Source of the DNA: Leptotrichia sp. OH3620_COT-345
GTDB taxonomy: Bacteria; Fusobacteriota; Fusobacteriia; Fusobacteriales; Leptotrichiaceae
Length of the DNA: 64,000 nucleotides
Assembly: GCF_003932895.1 (NCBI RefSeq)
Contig: NZ_RQYW01000004.1
Location: 1-64,000, forward strand
Direction of reading: 5' to 3'
Shown: positions 1 through 7,215 of the stretch, one piece after another
Layout: each line of letters opens with the position of its first letter
Numbering within the stretch: the stretch's first letter is position 1
Notes under the pieces: generated by a model
What the model saw: the letters and a program-made list of their open reading frames with translations, nothing else
Told to the model about the DNA's origin: nothing
Databases searched by the model: none
Made by a program: the position numbers and the translations under genes

Positions 1-81
1 TATTTCCAAATCTATTCCGTGTACCGCTTTAAATCCATTAGGATATTGCTTCTCCACTTTTTTCAATACTACTCCTGACAT
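1..81 (-). CDS. ABC transporter ATP-binding protein, sugar-importer (MalK/MsmX/UgpC) type; N-terminal fragment
   Basis: Only the first 27 codons lie in the window; the gene continues past the left edge. The visible peptide has the conserved opening of CUT1 sugar-importer ATPases: a V-L-K-x-V-x-K-x-Y-P-N-G stretch followed by A-V-x-G-I-D-L-E-I, which precedes Walker A in this family. The ATG at 79-81 follows a GGAGGA Shine-Dalgarno at a normal distance. It is the last gene of the minus-strand GAG locus, after the AraC-type regulator, and is the natural ATPase for the two permeases at 15.5-17.6 kb, which have none beside them. Walker motifs and the regulatory domain are not visible. Confidence 0.8.
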   Translation of the reverse strand, partial: MSGVVLKKVEKQYPNGFKAVHGIDLEI

Positions 82-152
82 ATCTGCTCCTCCTGAAATT
101 GTTATTTTTATGTTTTATTATGTTTATTATCTATTAAATCTGTCTAATACTT

Positions 153-2315
153 TTATATATCGCTGTCTATATTGAAGAAATATTTTCCCGGTGAAACTCC
201 TTCGTATTTTCTAAACGTTCTTATAAATGTATTTGAGCTGTTATACCCCACCATTTCAGCAAGTTCCTTTATTTTATATTCTTTATTTTTCATAATCTCC
301 TTTGCTTTTTTTATCCTGTAAAGTGACAAATAATTCTTAAAATTATCTCCCATTATTTTTTTAAACAAAATACTCGCATATTTGAAAGAATACCCGAGAT
401 AATCAGCTAAATTTTCAAGTGATATATCTTTCATATAATTTAACAGCAAATATTTTTCTATTGAATTTTTTATAGTTTTTATATCTATTTCAGAATTTTC
501 CTTTATAAAATTACAAAGTTCCGTCACTATTTCTTCAAAAGTATTCTTTAATTCCTTTACATCAGATATTTTAAGTATTCCTGTGATATCTGCATTTTTA
601 TTTATTTCTCCCATATTCATTTCATTGAGTTGTATTAATATCCTGTTTAAAGTATTATATAGTAATCCTGAAAACTCTCTTATAGATTTTTTATCCGTCA
701 ATTTCTGCTCTATATCATTTCCAAAAATTTCCTGTATCACTTTTTTCACTTCACTTACATTTGCTCCTAAAGTCTTAGATATAAGTTTTGCTTCCAGCTG
801 AATAGGATAATAATATTTATTTAAGTGGTTATCATTCACAATATCTTGAAAAATAACTTTATATTGTTTGTATATATATTTATAATCCATTATTTTTTTA
901 GCAATTCTGTATGCCGCAGGCAGTTCTTTCAGATCTCTGTACCTGTCAGTAACCGCCGCTACAAAATAAAGGGAAAAATTCCTTTCAATATGAAAAATTA
1001 AATTAGTCAAAATTTCTTCCATTTCTTCTCTAGGAAAATTTTCAATTATAATAGCAATACTTTTGAAATCGATATCTACAACTTCAAATATTGCTTCATT
1101 CATAAAATATTTCATAACAAATTCTTTTGATATTCTAAAATTATCATACATATTTTTAATAGAATCTACATCATATATTTCCATTAGGATTATTCTATAT
1201 TCCTTTTCCCACAAAAACTTTCCGATATCCTGACCGTTCGGAATACCTAACAGAGAATCTTTCAATTTTTTCCTTTTTTGAATTTCGCTTAATTCTTTTA
1301 CTCTACCTGTCAACTCCACGTTAGTAGTACTCAATTCATCAATTTTAGTTTTGATGTAAGTTATTTCAGCCGTTTCTTTTTCATTCCCATAACCCATTTT
1401 CTGTGCCAATTCTTTTATGGGGCTAATTATAAGATTTATTATAATTGCTATTATCAAATATAACAACAGGAACTGGATTATTCCTTTTCCCGCTTCCATT
1501 ACTATAATACGGATAATATTTATTTCAGGCTGATAATAATAAAGTTCAATATCAAATTCCGGCAAATAGAATATATGCAGATTTCTTCCGTTTACTTTTA
1601 TACTTTCCTTAAAAGATGAACTATTTTTATGCATCTCACTTATTTTCTTTACAATGTCTGAATTTATCTTTATATTTTCTAAATCAGATAAATTTAAAAT
1701 ACTGTCCAATTTCATATACCAGTTTTTTCTGTCTCCTACTTCATAAAAGAAACTTTTTTTATCAAGTTTTATTATCCAGTAACTTTTATTAAGATTCAGA
1801 TAACTTTTATCATTTATAAAAATATTAATATAATTTCCGTCATCGCTTATACTTCTTATTTTTTCTTCAATATTGCCGAAAAACTTGTTATTTTTATAAA
1901 AAGTTTTTTTATCGATAATTCCTGTCGAAGTCATATAATAATTAAGTTTATTTGTGGAAAAATTAATCAGATAACCTATGCTTCCGTATATGTTATTACC
2001 CGTTGTTATCTTTTTATGCAAAATTGATTTAAGATACTGATACTCGACATCATTTTCATTTTTTAAAATATACTCATTGAACTTATCATCAAACTTTAGA
2101 GTATATAATGTGGACATTATAAACTGAGTCTTCTTACTTATACTGAAAAAAGCACTTAAGGCCTTTGCCTTTTCATTTTTATTTATTTCCTTTATTTTAC
2201 TTCTGATATTAAACAGCAACATTATAAATAATAAGCATCCCAATATCATTAATGTTATATTATTTATTTTTTTAGAGCGTATAATATACAACTCAGGTAT
2301 AGTTTTTAATTTCAT
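153..2315 (-). CDS. Membrane-anchored AraC-family transcriptional regulator with extracytoplasmic sensor domain
   Basis: The 720-residue protein has a hydrophobic segment near residues 18-36, about 240 residues of probable extracytoplasmic sensor, a second membrane segment near 279-299, a cytoplasmic middle region, and a C-terminal AraC double helix-turn-helix over the last ~100 residues (motifs L-E-N-L-A-D-Y-L-G-Y-S and I-K-E-L-A-E-M-V-G-Y followed by F-I-R-T-F-R-K-Y-E-G-V-S-P-G). One-component regulators of this build often control polysaccharide ABC operons. Its position between the glucuronyl hydrolase and the ATPase gene suggests it senses a periplasmic GAG fragment; the ligand is inferred. 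The longest ORF starts at a GTG (2327), but that GTG forms part of GTGGAG, whose GGAG is ideally placed for the ATG at 2313-2315, so the ATG is preferred. Confidence 0.88.
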   Translation of the reverse strand: MKLKTIPELYIIRSKKINNITLMILGCLLFIMLLFNIRSKIKEINKNEKAKALSAFFSISKKTQFIMSTLYTLKFDDKFNEYILKNENDVEYQYLKSILHKKITTGNNIYGSIGYLINFSTNKLNYYMTSTGIIDKKTFYKNNKFFGNIEEKIRSISDDGNYINIFINDKSYLNLNKSYWIIKLDKKSFFYEVGDRKNWYMKLDSILNLSDLENIKINSDIVKKISEMHKNSSSFKESIKVNGRNLHIFYLPEFDIELYYYQPEINIIRIIVMEAGKGIIQFLLLYLIIAIIINLIISPIKELAQKMGYGNEKETAEITYIKTKIDELSTTNVELTGRVKELSEIQKRKKLKDSLLGIPNGQDIGKFLWEKEYRIILMEIYDVDSIKNMYDNFRISKEFVMKYFMNEAIFEVVDIDFKSIAIIIENFPREEMEEILTNLIFHIERNFSLYFVAAVTDRYRDLKELPAAYRIAKKIMDYKYIYKQYKVIFQDIVNDNHLNKYYYPIQLEAKLISKTLGANVSEVKKVIQEIFGNDIEQKLTDKKSIREFSGLLYNTLNRILIQLNEMNMGEINKNADITGILKISDVKELKNTFEEIVTELCNFIKENSEIDIKTIKNSIEKYLLLNYMKDISLENLADYLGYSFKYASILFKKIMGDNFKNYLSLYRIKKAKEIMKNKEYKIKELAEMVGYNSSNTFIRTFRKYEGVSPGKYFFNIDSDI

Positions 2316-2356
2316 AATATTCTCCACAATATTATCTCTTTTTTACAATTACTATA

Positions 2357-2365
2357 AGTATACCA
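2357..2365 (-). promoter_or_regulatory. Candidate extended -10 promoter for the AraC-type regulator
   Basis: On the minus strand TGGTATACT (TGn plus TATACT) stands about 42 bases before the regulator ATG. There is no good -35, as expected for an extended -10 promoter. It would let the regulator be made independently of the upstream glucuronyl hydrolase gene. Confidence 0.4.
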
Positions 2366-2400
2366 CAATTTTTACAAAATTCTTGATATTTAACAATTTT

Positions 2401-3591
2401 TTACCAGTAAATTTTAAAGTCCGGTTTCAGAAATCTTACTAAGGCCTCCATGTAAAAATAATCTCCCCATATACAGCATTCATTTACCCCCATTCTATGC
2501 GGTTTGCTGTAAACAGCTTCTTTTAACAGTCCATTTGATTCTTTCATATTTTTTGTTGTATATTTTTCTATGAGTGATTTCATTATATCTTTTGCTGCAT
2601 TCATATATATTTTCTTATTTTCATCATTGTTATTGAGATTTTCAGACATTTCCAGTATTCCACATACTGCTATTGCGGCTGCCGATGTATCCTTCTCCTC
2701 TCCTGAAGTATCGTCAAAAGAAAGATCCCAATAACATACACTGTCTTCAGGTAGCTTATTTAAGAAATAGTTTGTCACTTTCTTATATAATTCCACAAAT
2801 TTCTTGTTTTTTAAATATCTATATGCCAATGGAAATCCGTACATCCCCCATGCCTGTCCTCTCGCCCATGTGGAATTGTCAGAATTTCCTTGAGCCGTAC
2901 TTCCTTTAAGAGGATTTCCCGTTTCTTTATCAAAATAATATGTATGAAAAGTGGATCCGTCTTCTCTTACTACTGTTCGGGAAGCCGTATTTATATGTTT
3001 TTCACCTATTTCCCTATACTTTTTGTCTCCTGTAACTTCACTTGCCCAGAATAATAAAGGTATATTCAAATTACAGTCTATTATCAGCCTGTAATTATCA
3101 GGGCTATCAAGTTCTCCCCATGCCTGAATAAACTCCCCTTTTCCCCTAAATCTGGTTATGAGATGTTCTGCCGCCATTATTCCTGTTATTTTTGCCTCTT
3201 CACATGTCGTCGTCTTATACTGTGCCACAGCGGAAGGTATGTATAAAAAACCCAAATCATGATGATCTACAGCATTTTTGGCTATTATTCTTTCTTTATA
3301 ACCTCTCAGTTGAAATTCGGCTATTTTCCTATATTTCTCGTCTTTTGTTATTTCATAGGCAAGCCAAAGTATCCCTGTCCAAAAGCCGCTTGTCCAGTCA
3401 TCCCATTCTCCTCCGTTCAGTATTCCCGGATAAATCCCGTTTACACTTGAAGGTCTCGGAAATGTATTTATAAATATTTCCGTATTTCTGTCAATTTTAC
3501 TTAATGCATTATGTAATCCCTGATATAATAATTCTTTTGATAATTCTACATCTTCTGAATATTTTTTTATTGTTTCTTCATTTAATTTCAT
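2401..3591 (-). CDS. ugl: Unsaturated glucuronyl hydrolase, glycoside hydrolase family 88
   Basis: A cytoplasmic enzyme of 396 aa with no signal peptide. GH88 enzymes hydrate the 4,5-unsaturated uronate at the non-reducing end of lyase products, releasing the amino sugar and an unsaturated uronate that becomes 5-keto-4-deoxyuronate. Family signatures visible: D-D-W-T-S-G-F-W-T-G (64-73), D-H-H-D-L-G-F (109-115), I-D-C-N-L-N (171-176) and an S-T-W-A-R-G-Q-A-W-G-x-Y-G stretch. D112 and D172 match by motif the two important aspartates of Bacillus UGL (Asp88, Asp149). An SD (GGAG) precedes the ATG. It follows the sulfatase gene and is the expected next step after import and desulfation. Fine specificity (chondroitin, hyaluronan or heparin disaccharides) cannot be read here. 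Confidence 0.93.
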   Translation of the reverse strand: MKLNEETIKKYSEDVELSKELLYQGLHNALSKIDRNTEIFINTFPRPSSVNGIYPGILNGGEWDDWTSGFWTGILWLAYEITKDEKYRKIAEFQLRGYKERIIAKNAVDHHDLGFLYIPSAVAQYKTTTCEEAKITGIMAAEHLITRFRGKGEFIQAWGELDSPDNYRLIIDCNLNIPLLFWASEVTGDKKYREIGEKHINTASRTVVREDGSTFHTYYFDKETGNPLKGSTAQGNSDNSTWARGQAWGMYGFPLAYRYLKNKKFVELYKKVTNYFLNKLPEDSVCYWDLSFDDTSGEEKDTSAAAIAVCGILEMSENLNNNDENKKIYMNAAKDIMKSLIEKYTTKNMKESNGLLKEAVYSKPHRMGVNECCIWGDYFYMEALVRFLKPDFKIYW

Positions 3592-3731
3592 TACTTCACT
3601 CCTGTCTGTTCATATATTTTTTATTTTTATAATAAAACTTATTTAAAACTATTCTTACTTATCAGATGAAATAATTGTTATATTTTTATTTTTGTTAGGT
3701 TTTTAAACCTGTTTACAATATATTTTTAAAG

Positions 3732-5159
3732 TTAAAATTCAAATTTATCTCTGTGTTTCTCAGCCCAACTTTTCAGCATCTTCTCCAGTCTATCTGATAT
3801 TTCGTTTTCAGAACTCTCATTTAATTTCAAAGGATTAAGCTGATATTCGTCATTTATATTATCATATAAAAATCTTTCCGTTACTTGTCCCGGATTGTAT
3901 CCTTTATTTACTACATAAGTATGGGTTTTAGTTTTTACAGCTCTCCATCCGTATTTTTTATTATCTTCATTTATCCTTTCAAATTTCTCTATTGCGGATA
4001 TTTGTCCCGGATATGAGGAAATAAAAGCTTTACTTTCTTCTCCGTTACTACTTCTGTTTACTTTCATTACACTGTCTTTCAAATTACTTCCTTCTACAGT
4101 ATCCGGAATTTCTATACTCATTAATGATAAAACTGTTGGCATTATATCAGGGCTACTTATTACTGTATCCGTTTTTCCTATTAAATATGTGCTCCCGTAC
4201 TTTATTAAAAATGGAACTCCTATGGCTTCTTCATACCATACATGTTTGCTCCACAAACCATGTGCACAAAGCATTTCACCATGATCGGCAGTTAAAATTA
4301 TTATTGTATTTTCATATAAATCTCTTTCTTTCAAATAATTTATAATTCTTCCGAAGTTTTCATCTATCCCTGTTATTGCTCCGTAATACTTTTTCATAAC
4401 ATCTTGATATTCTTCTTTTGTAAAATTCAATTTTTCTTTCATACTTTCCGTATGATCGGTGACATTTTCCAATTTTACATTAGGATTTACTTTTAAATTC
4501 TTATTTTCATACATTTTCACATATTTTTCAGGAACAAGATCAAGAGGTGTATGTGGAGGATTCCATGAAACAAATAAGGAAAAAGGAATATCTTTTTCTT
4601 TACATTTTTCCAGAAATTCTATTGCTTTATCCGTTTCGTGTTCCACAGACCATTTATCTATTTCTATCATTTTCTCACTATTGCTCCAATAATGAGGTTT
4701 CATATGATTATCATATGCTCCATATGAATACCAGTAATCTATGCCATGACGTCTTTTCCCCGGTGGAGTATAAGCATCCCAGTCTTTTGCACCGGATAAA
4801 GGAGCTTCATCTCTATTCATTTCAGGACTATCTAAATGCCATTTTCCTATATATCCTGTGTAATAACCGTTTTTCTTTAAAATATCCGTTATAGTAACTG
4901 CATCTTCTTTCAGTTTTACATCCTCAAGGCCTATCTTACAGTTTGTCCATACTCCATGTGTTATCGGGTATGTTCCCGTCAAAATACTTGCTCTGCTTGG
5001 AGAACAAAGAGGGCAGCCACTTACAGCATTTTCAAACACAAGAGCCTCTTCAGAAAACATATCCATATTCGGGGTAATGACGTTTTCTTTTTTCATAAAT
5101 CCCACTGAATTTCTTCTCCACTGGTCTGCAAATAAAAATAATAAATTAGGTTTTTTCAT
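3732..5159 (-). CDS. Cysteine-type sulfatase, probably acting on imported GAG fragments in the cytoplasm
   Basis: An alkaline-phosphatase-superfamily sulfatase of 475 aa from the preferred start. The C-S-P-S-R-A-S-x-L-T-G motif carries the cysteine (C52) that is converted to formylglycine. The N-terminal N-L-L-F-L-F-A-D-Q-W segment gives a metal site, and T-A-D-H-G-E-M-L and K-H-V-W-Y-E-E supply later metal and sulfate-site residues. No signal peptide is visible, so activity is probably cytoplasmic after ABC import. A formylglycine maturase is required and is not in the window; in an anaerobe it would be an anSME radical-SAM enzyme. The longest ORF starts at a TTG (5201) inside a palindrome; the ATG at 5157-5159 has a GGAAGG SD 9 bases upstream. 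Which sulfate position is cut is unknown. Confidence 0.9.
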   Translation of the reverse strand: MKKPNLLFLFADQWRRNSVGFMKKENVITPNMDMFSEEALVFENAVSGCPLCSPSRASILTGTYPITHGVWTNCKIGLEDVKLKEDAVTITDILKKNGYYTGYIGKWHLDSPEMNRDEAPLSGAKDWDAYTPPGKRRHGIDYWYSYGAYDNHMKPHYWSNSEKMIEIDKWSVEHETDKAIEFLEKCKEKDIPFSLFVSWNPPHTPLDLVPEKYVKMYENKNLKVNPNVKLENVTDHTESMKEKLNFTKEEYQDVMKKYYGAITGIDENFGRIINYLKERDLYENTIIILTADHGEMLCAHGLWSKHVWYEEAIGVPFLIKYGSTYLIGKTDTVISSPDIMPTVLSLMSIEIPDTVEGSNLKDSVMKVNRSSNGEESKAFISSYPGQISAIEKFERINEDNKKYGWRAVKTKTHTYVVNKGYNPGQVTERFLYDNINDEYQLNPLKLNESSENEISDRLEKMLKSWAEKHRDKFEF

Positions 5160-5198
5160 GTTCAGTTTCCTTCCGTAAAAACTCATTGCTATATTATC

Positions 5199-5580
5199 CA
5201 AACTTTTTTAAAAAAGTTTGACAAAAAATTTCCAACTCAACTTTCTTTTCGTGAGGGCTCATCGCCGCCCTCACACTCCAACTACCGGCTACAAAATTTT
5301 TTCGTAAAATTTTGAATGCAGGAGTTTTTACCCATATTTTAATTTTAACTTTTTACTATTATTACAATCTAACTACACTTTCACCTAAAATCATTTCTAC
5401 AATTTTAAGCCCCTTTCAACATTTAAATTTTACTGCGTGAAAAATGCAGGGAGTGAGCGTCGTAAAAACATCCTTTTTTGTTTTTATAACGAACGGGCAT
5501 TTTTGAGCTTTAGTAAAATTTGTGTTGAATTGTTTTTTTGCTAAGCTTTTTTTCCAAAAAAAGCATGAAAAAAGTCTTTT
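5199..5580. repeat. Dispersed intergenic repeat, copy A
   Basis: The 380-bp gap between the sulfatase and the first binding-protein gene. Roughly 5295-5545 aligns by eye with 32090-32335 in the same orientation; shared words include TTTAAATTTTAC, a TGAAAAAT core, GTAAAAA...TCCTTTTTTGTTTTTA (copy B: TCTTTTTTTGTTTTTA) and GGGCATTTTTG versus GAGTATTTTTG. It is bounded by a 22-bp A/T palindrome (5199-5220) and a GCTTTTTTT-CC-AAAAAAAGC hairpin (5545-5564). No intact reading frame is present. GC-rich words such as GTGAGGGC are unlike the surrounding spacer DNA. The origin is unknown. Confidence 0.6.
5251..5274. other. GC-rich stem-loop inside the repeat
   Basis: GTGAGGGC and GCCCTCAC form a perfect 8-bp stem around an 8-base loop (TCATCGCC). 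No T-run follows directly, so it is not a standard terminator. It lies in the transcribed spacer between binding-protein and sulfatase genes and could stabilize or process the mRNA. Confidence 0.55.
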
Positions 5581-5585
5581 GATCG

Positions 5586-7154
5586 TTATTTTTTCATAAA
5601 TCTTTTATATGCACTTTCCTGAATTTTTTCGGCCTTTACCAATCCTATATCATTCAGTCTTTTGACATACATATCCCAGTCTTTCTCTACATCGGATACC
5701 CCCATTATCCATTTTTGAGACATTTCTTCCACATAAGAATTTAACTGAGTATTTATCTTAATAAATTCTTTTGATTCTTCCTTAGTATATTTCAATATAG
5801 GCATTAATTCATGTACATAATTATTTTTCAGGTAAAAATCTATGGCATCAACAGCTTCTTTTACATACCACTGTTTTTCATATTCAGAATCCTGGGGCAT
5901 TCCGAGTCTGAATTGAGCTCCGGATTCTCTTATTACTGCCAGAGGTGTCTTTCCTTCAGAATTTTTCATTATTTTATCAGTAAATACAGCTTTTCCGTCT
6001 ACTACAGTGTAATCATCTCCTTCAATACCGAAATTCCATAGTCTTCTTCCTTCAGAAGAATACCAAAAGTCAAAATATTTAATAGCTTCTATCGCATTTT
6101 TGGATTTTGAGCTTATTCCCCATCCTCCTAAATATGTTGTTCTTGCTTGATATGTCTTATTGTCTCCGTTAAAAACAGGAGGAGCTATTATCCCAAAATT
6201 AAATCCGGGTATTGTTTTTTCCAATTTCCCGTTATAAGAACTTGTACTTCCGAACCAATCTACAGTAAATCCGCCTAAATTATTGGAAAGCATATAATCT
6301 CTTGCGGAAATTCCTCTTGTAAAGATTTCTTTATCTATAAGTCCTTCTTTGTACCATTTTGCAAGTTGTTTCATAGCCTCTTTATATTCCCCCTGTGCAG
6401 GTCCGAATTTTACCATCTCATTACTGTCATACCAGAAAGCTCTCGCTTTAAAAATATCAGATAGAGGCTGTAAAACCTTTGCTACAGTATCTCCTCTACT
6501 GAATATCGGCACTTCATCTTTTTTACCGTTTCCATTTGGATCTTTTTCTGCAAAAGCCGCGAGAACATTATGAAGTTCTTCGACTGTTTTAGGCTCTTGC
6601 AGTCCTAATTTCTGTATCCAGTCTTTTCTTATATAGTATCCTGTTGACGGCATAAAATTAAAGTAATCATAGTAATTAGGTATCATATAAATATGTCCAT
6701 CAGCCGCAATTGCATCCTGCTTATATCTCGGATTTTCCTCCCAGAATTTTTTTATATTCGGAGCATATTTATCTATGAGTTCCTCCAACGGAATAAGTCC
6801 TCCGTCTATTCCCAGACCTTCAAGATCTTCAGTAAATTCGTAAGCAACTATATCAGGAAGTTCCCCTGAAGATACAAGAAGGTTATATGCTTCTTTCTGG
6901 TCTGTCTGATTTTGAGAAGCTACATTTTTCAGTTTAATGTTAGTCATCTCAGCCGCTTTTTTATAAACGGGAAGTTCAGGATCCAGAGCTTTCCCCAGAT
7001 GAATTGCAAAAACAGTCAGTTCCTTAGGTTTCTCCGATATAAGGTAACCCTCGAGTTTCTTATCTTCTCCTTTAATTTCCGTTTTTTCTTTCGGCTTTCC
7101 GCAAGCACTCAATAAAACTGTCATGATTATTAATGTATAAACAACCTTTTTCAT
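5586..7154 (-). CDS. ABC transporter solute-binding lipoprotein for GAG oligosaccharides, copy 1
   Basis: A 522-aa lipoprotein: a lysine-positive N-terminus, hydrophobic stretch and lipobox L-S-A-C with the lipidated Cys at 18. The mature part resembles the large CUT1 binding proteins related to AlgQ and to the Streptobacillus GAG-disaccharide binding protein, including the EF-hand-like calcium loop D-P-N-G-N-G-K-K-D-E. A GAGAGGA Shine-Dalgarno precedes the ATG. It follows the lyase gene on the same strand (about 60 bp apart). It is a clear paralog of the protein at 13951-15513, with long identical blocks such as K-W-Y-K-E-G-L-I-D-K-E-I-F-T-R-G. Two binding proteins may give the importer two specificities. 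Ligand identity is inferred from context. Confidence 0.92.
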   Translation of the reverse strand: MKKVVYTLIIMTVLLSACGKPKEKTEIKGEDKKLEGYLISEKPKELTVFAIHLGKALDPELPVYKKAAEMTNIKLKNVASQNQTDQKEAYNLLVSSGELPDIVAYEFTEDLEGLGIDGGLIPLEELIDKYAPNIKKFWEENPRYKQDAIAADGHIYMIPNYYDYFNFMPSTGYYIRKDWIQKLGLQEPKTVEELHNVLAAFAEKDPNGNGKKDEVPIFSRGDTVAKVLQPLSDIFKARAFWYDSNEMVKFGPAQGEYKEAMKQLAKWYKEGLIDKEIFTRGISARDYMLSNNLGGFTVDWFGSTSSYNGKLEKTIPGFNFGIIAPPVFNGDNKTYQARTTYLGGWGISSKSKNAIEAIKYFDFWYSSEGRRLWNFGIEGDDYTVVDGKAVFTDKIMKNSEGKTPLAVIRESGAQFRLGMPQDSEYEKQWYVKEAVDAIDFYLKNNYVHELMPILKYTKEESKEFIKINTQLNSYVEEMSQKWIMGVSDVEKDWDMYVKRLNDIGLVKAEKIQESAYKRFMKK

Positions 7155-7215
7155 TTTATATCATTCCTCTCTTCTTTATTCATTTATTTCAGATACTCCG
7201 TATTTCTCTCTGCTT

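Noticed and set aside
3690-3730. TGTAAACAGGTTTA-like word upstream of the GH88 gene as a CcpA catabolite site
   Set aside because: The match to the cre consensus is partial and I cannot show that this lineage uses CcpA in this way.
5221-5300. Minus-strand open stretch ending in F-C-Q-T-F-L-K-K-F-G inside repeat copy A
   Set aside because: It has no SD and covers the hairpin and palindrome of the repeat. It looks like chance coding in a repeated element.
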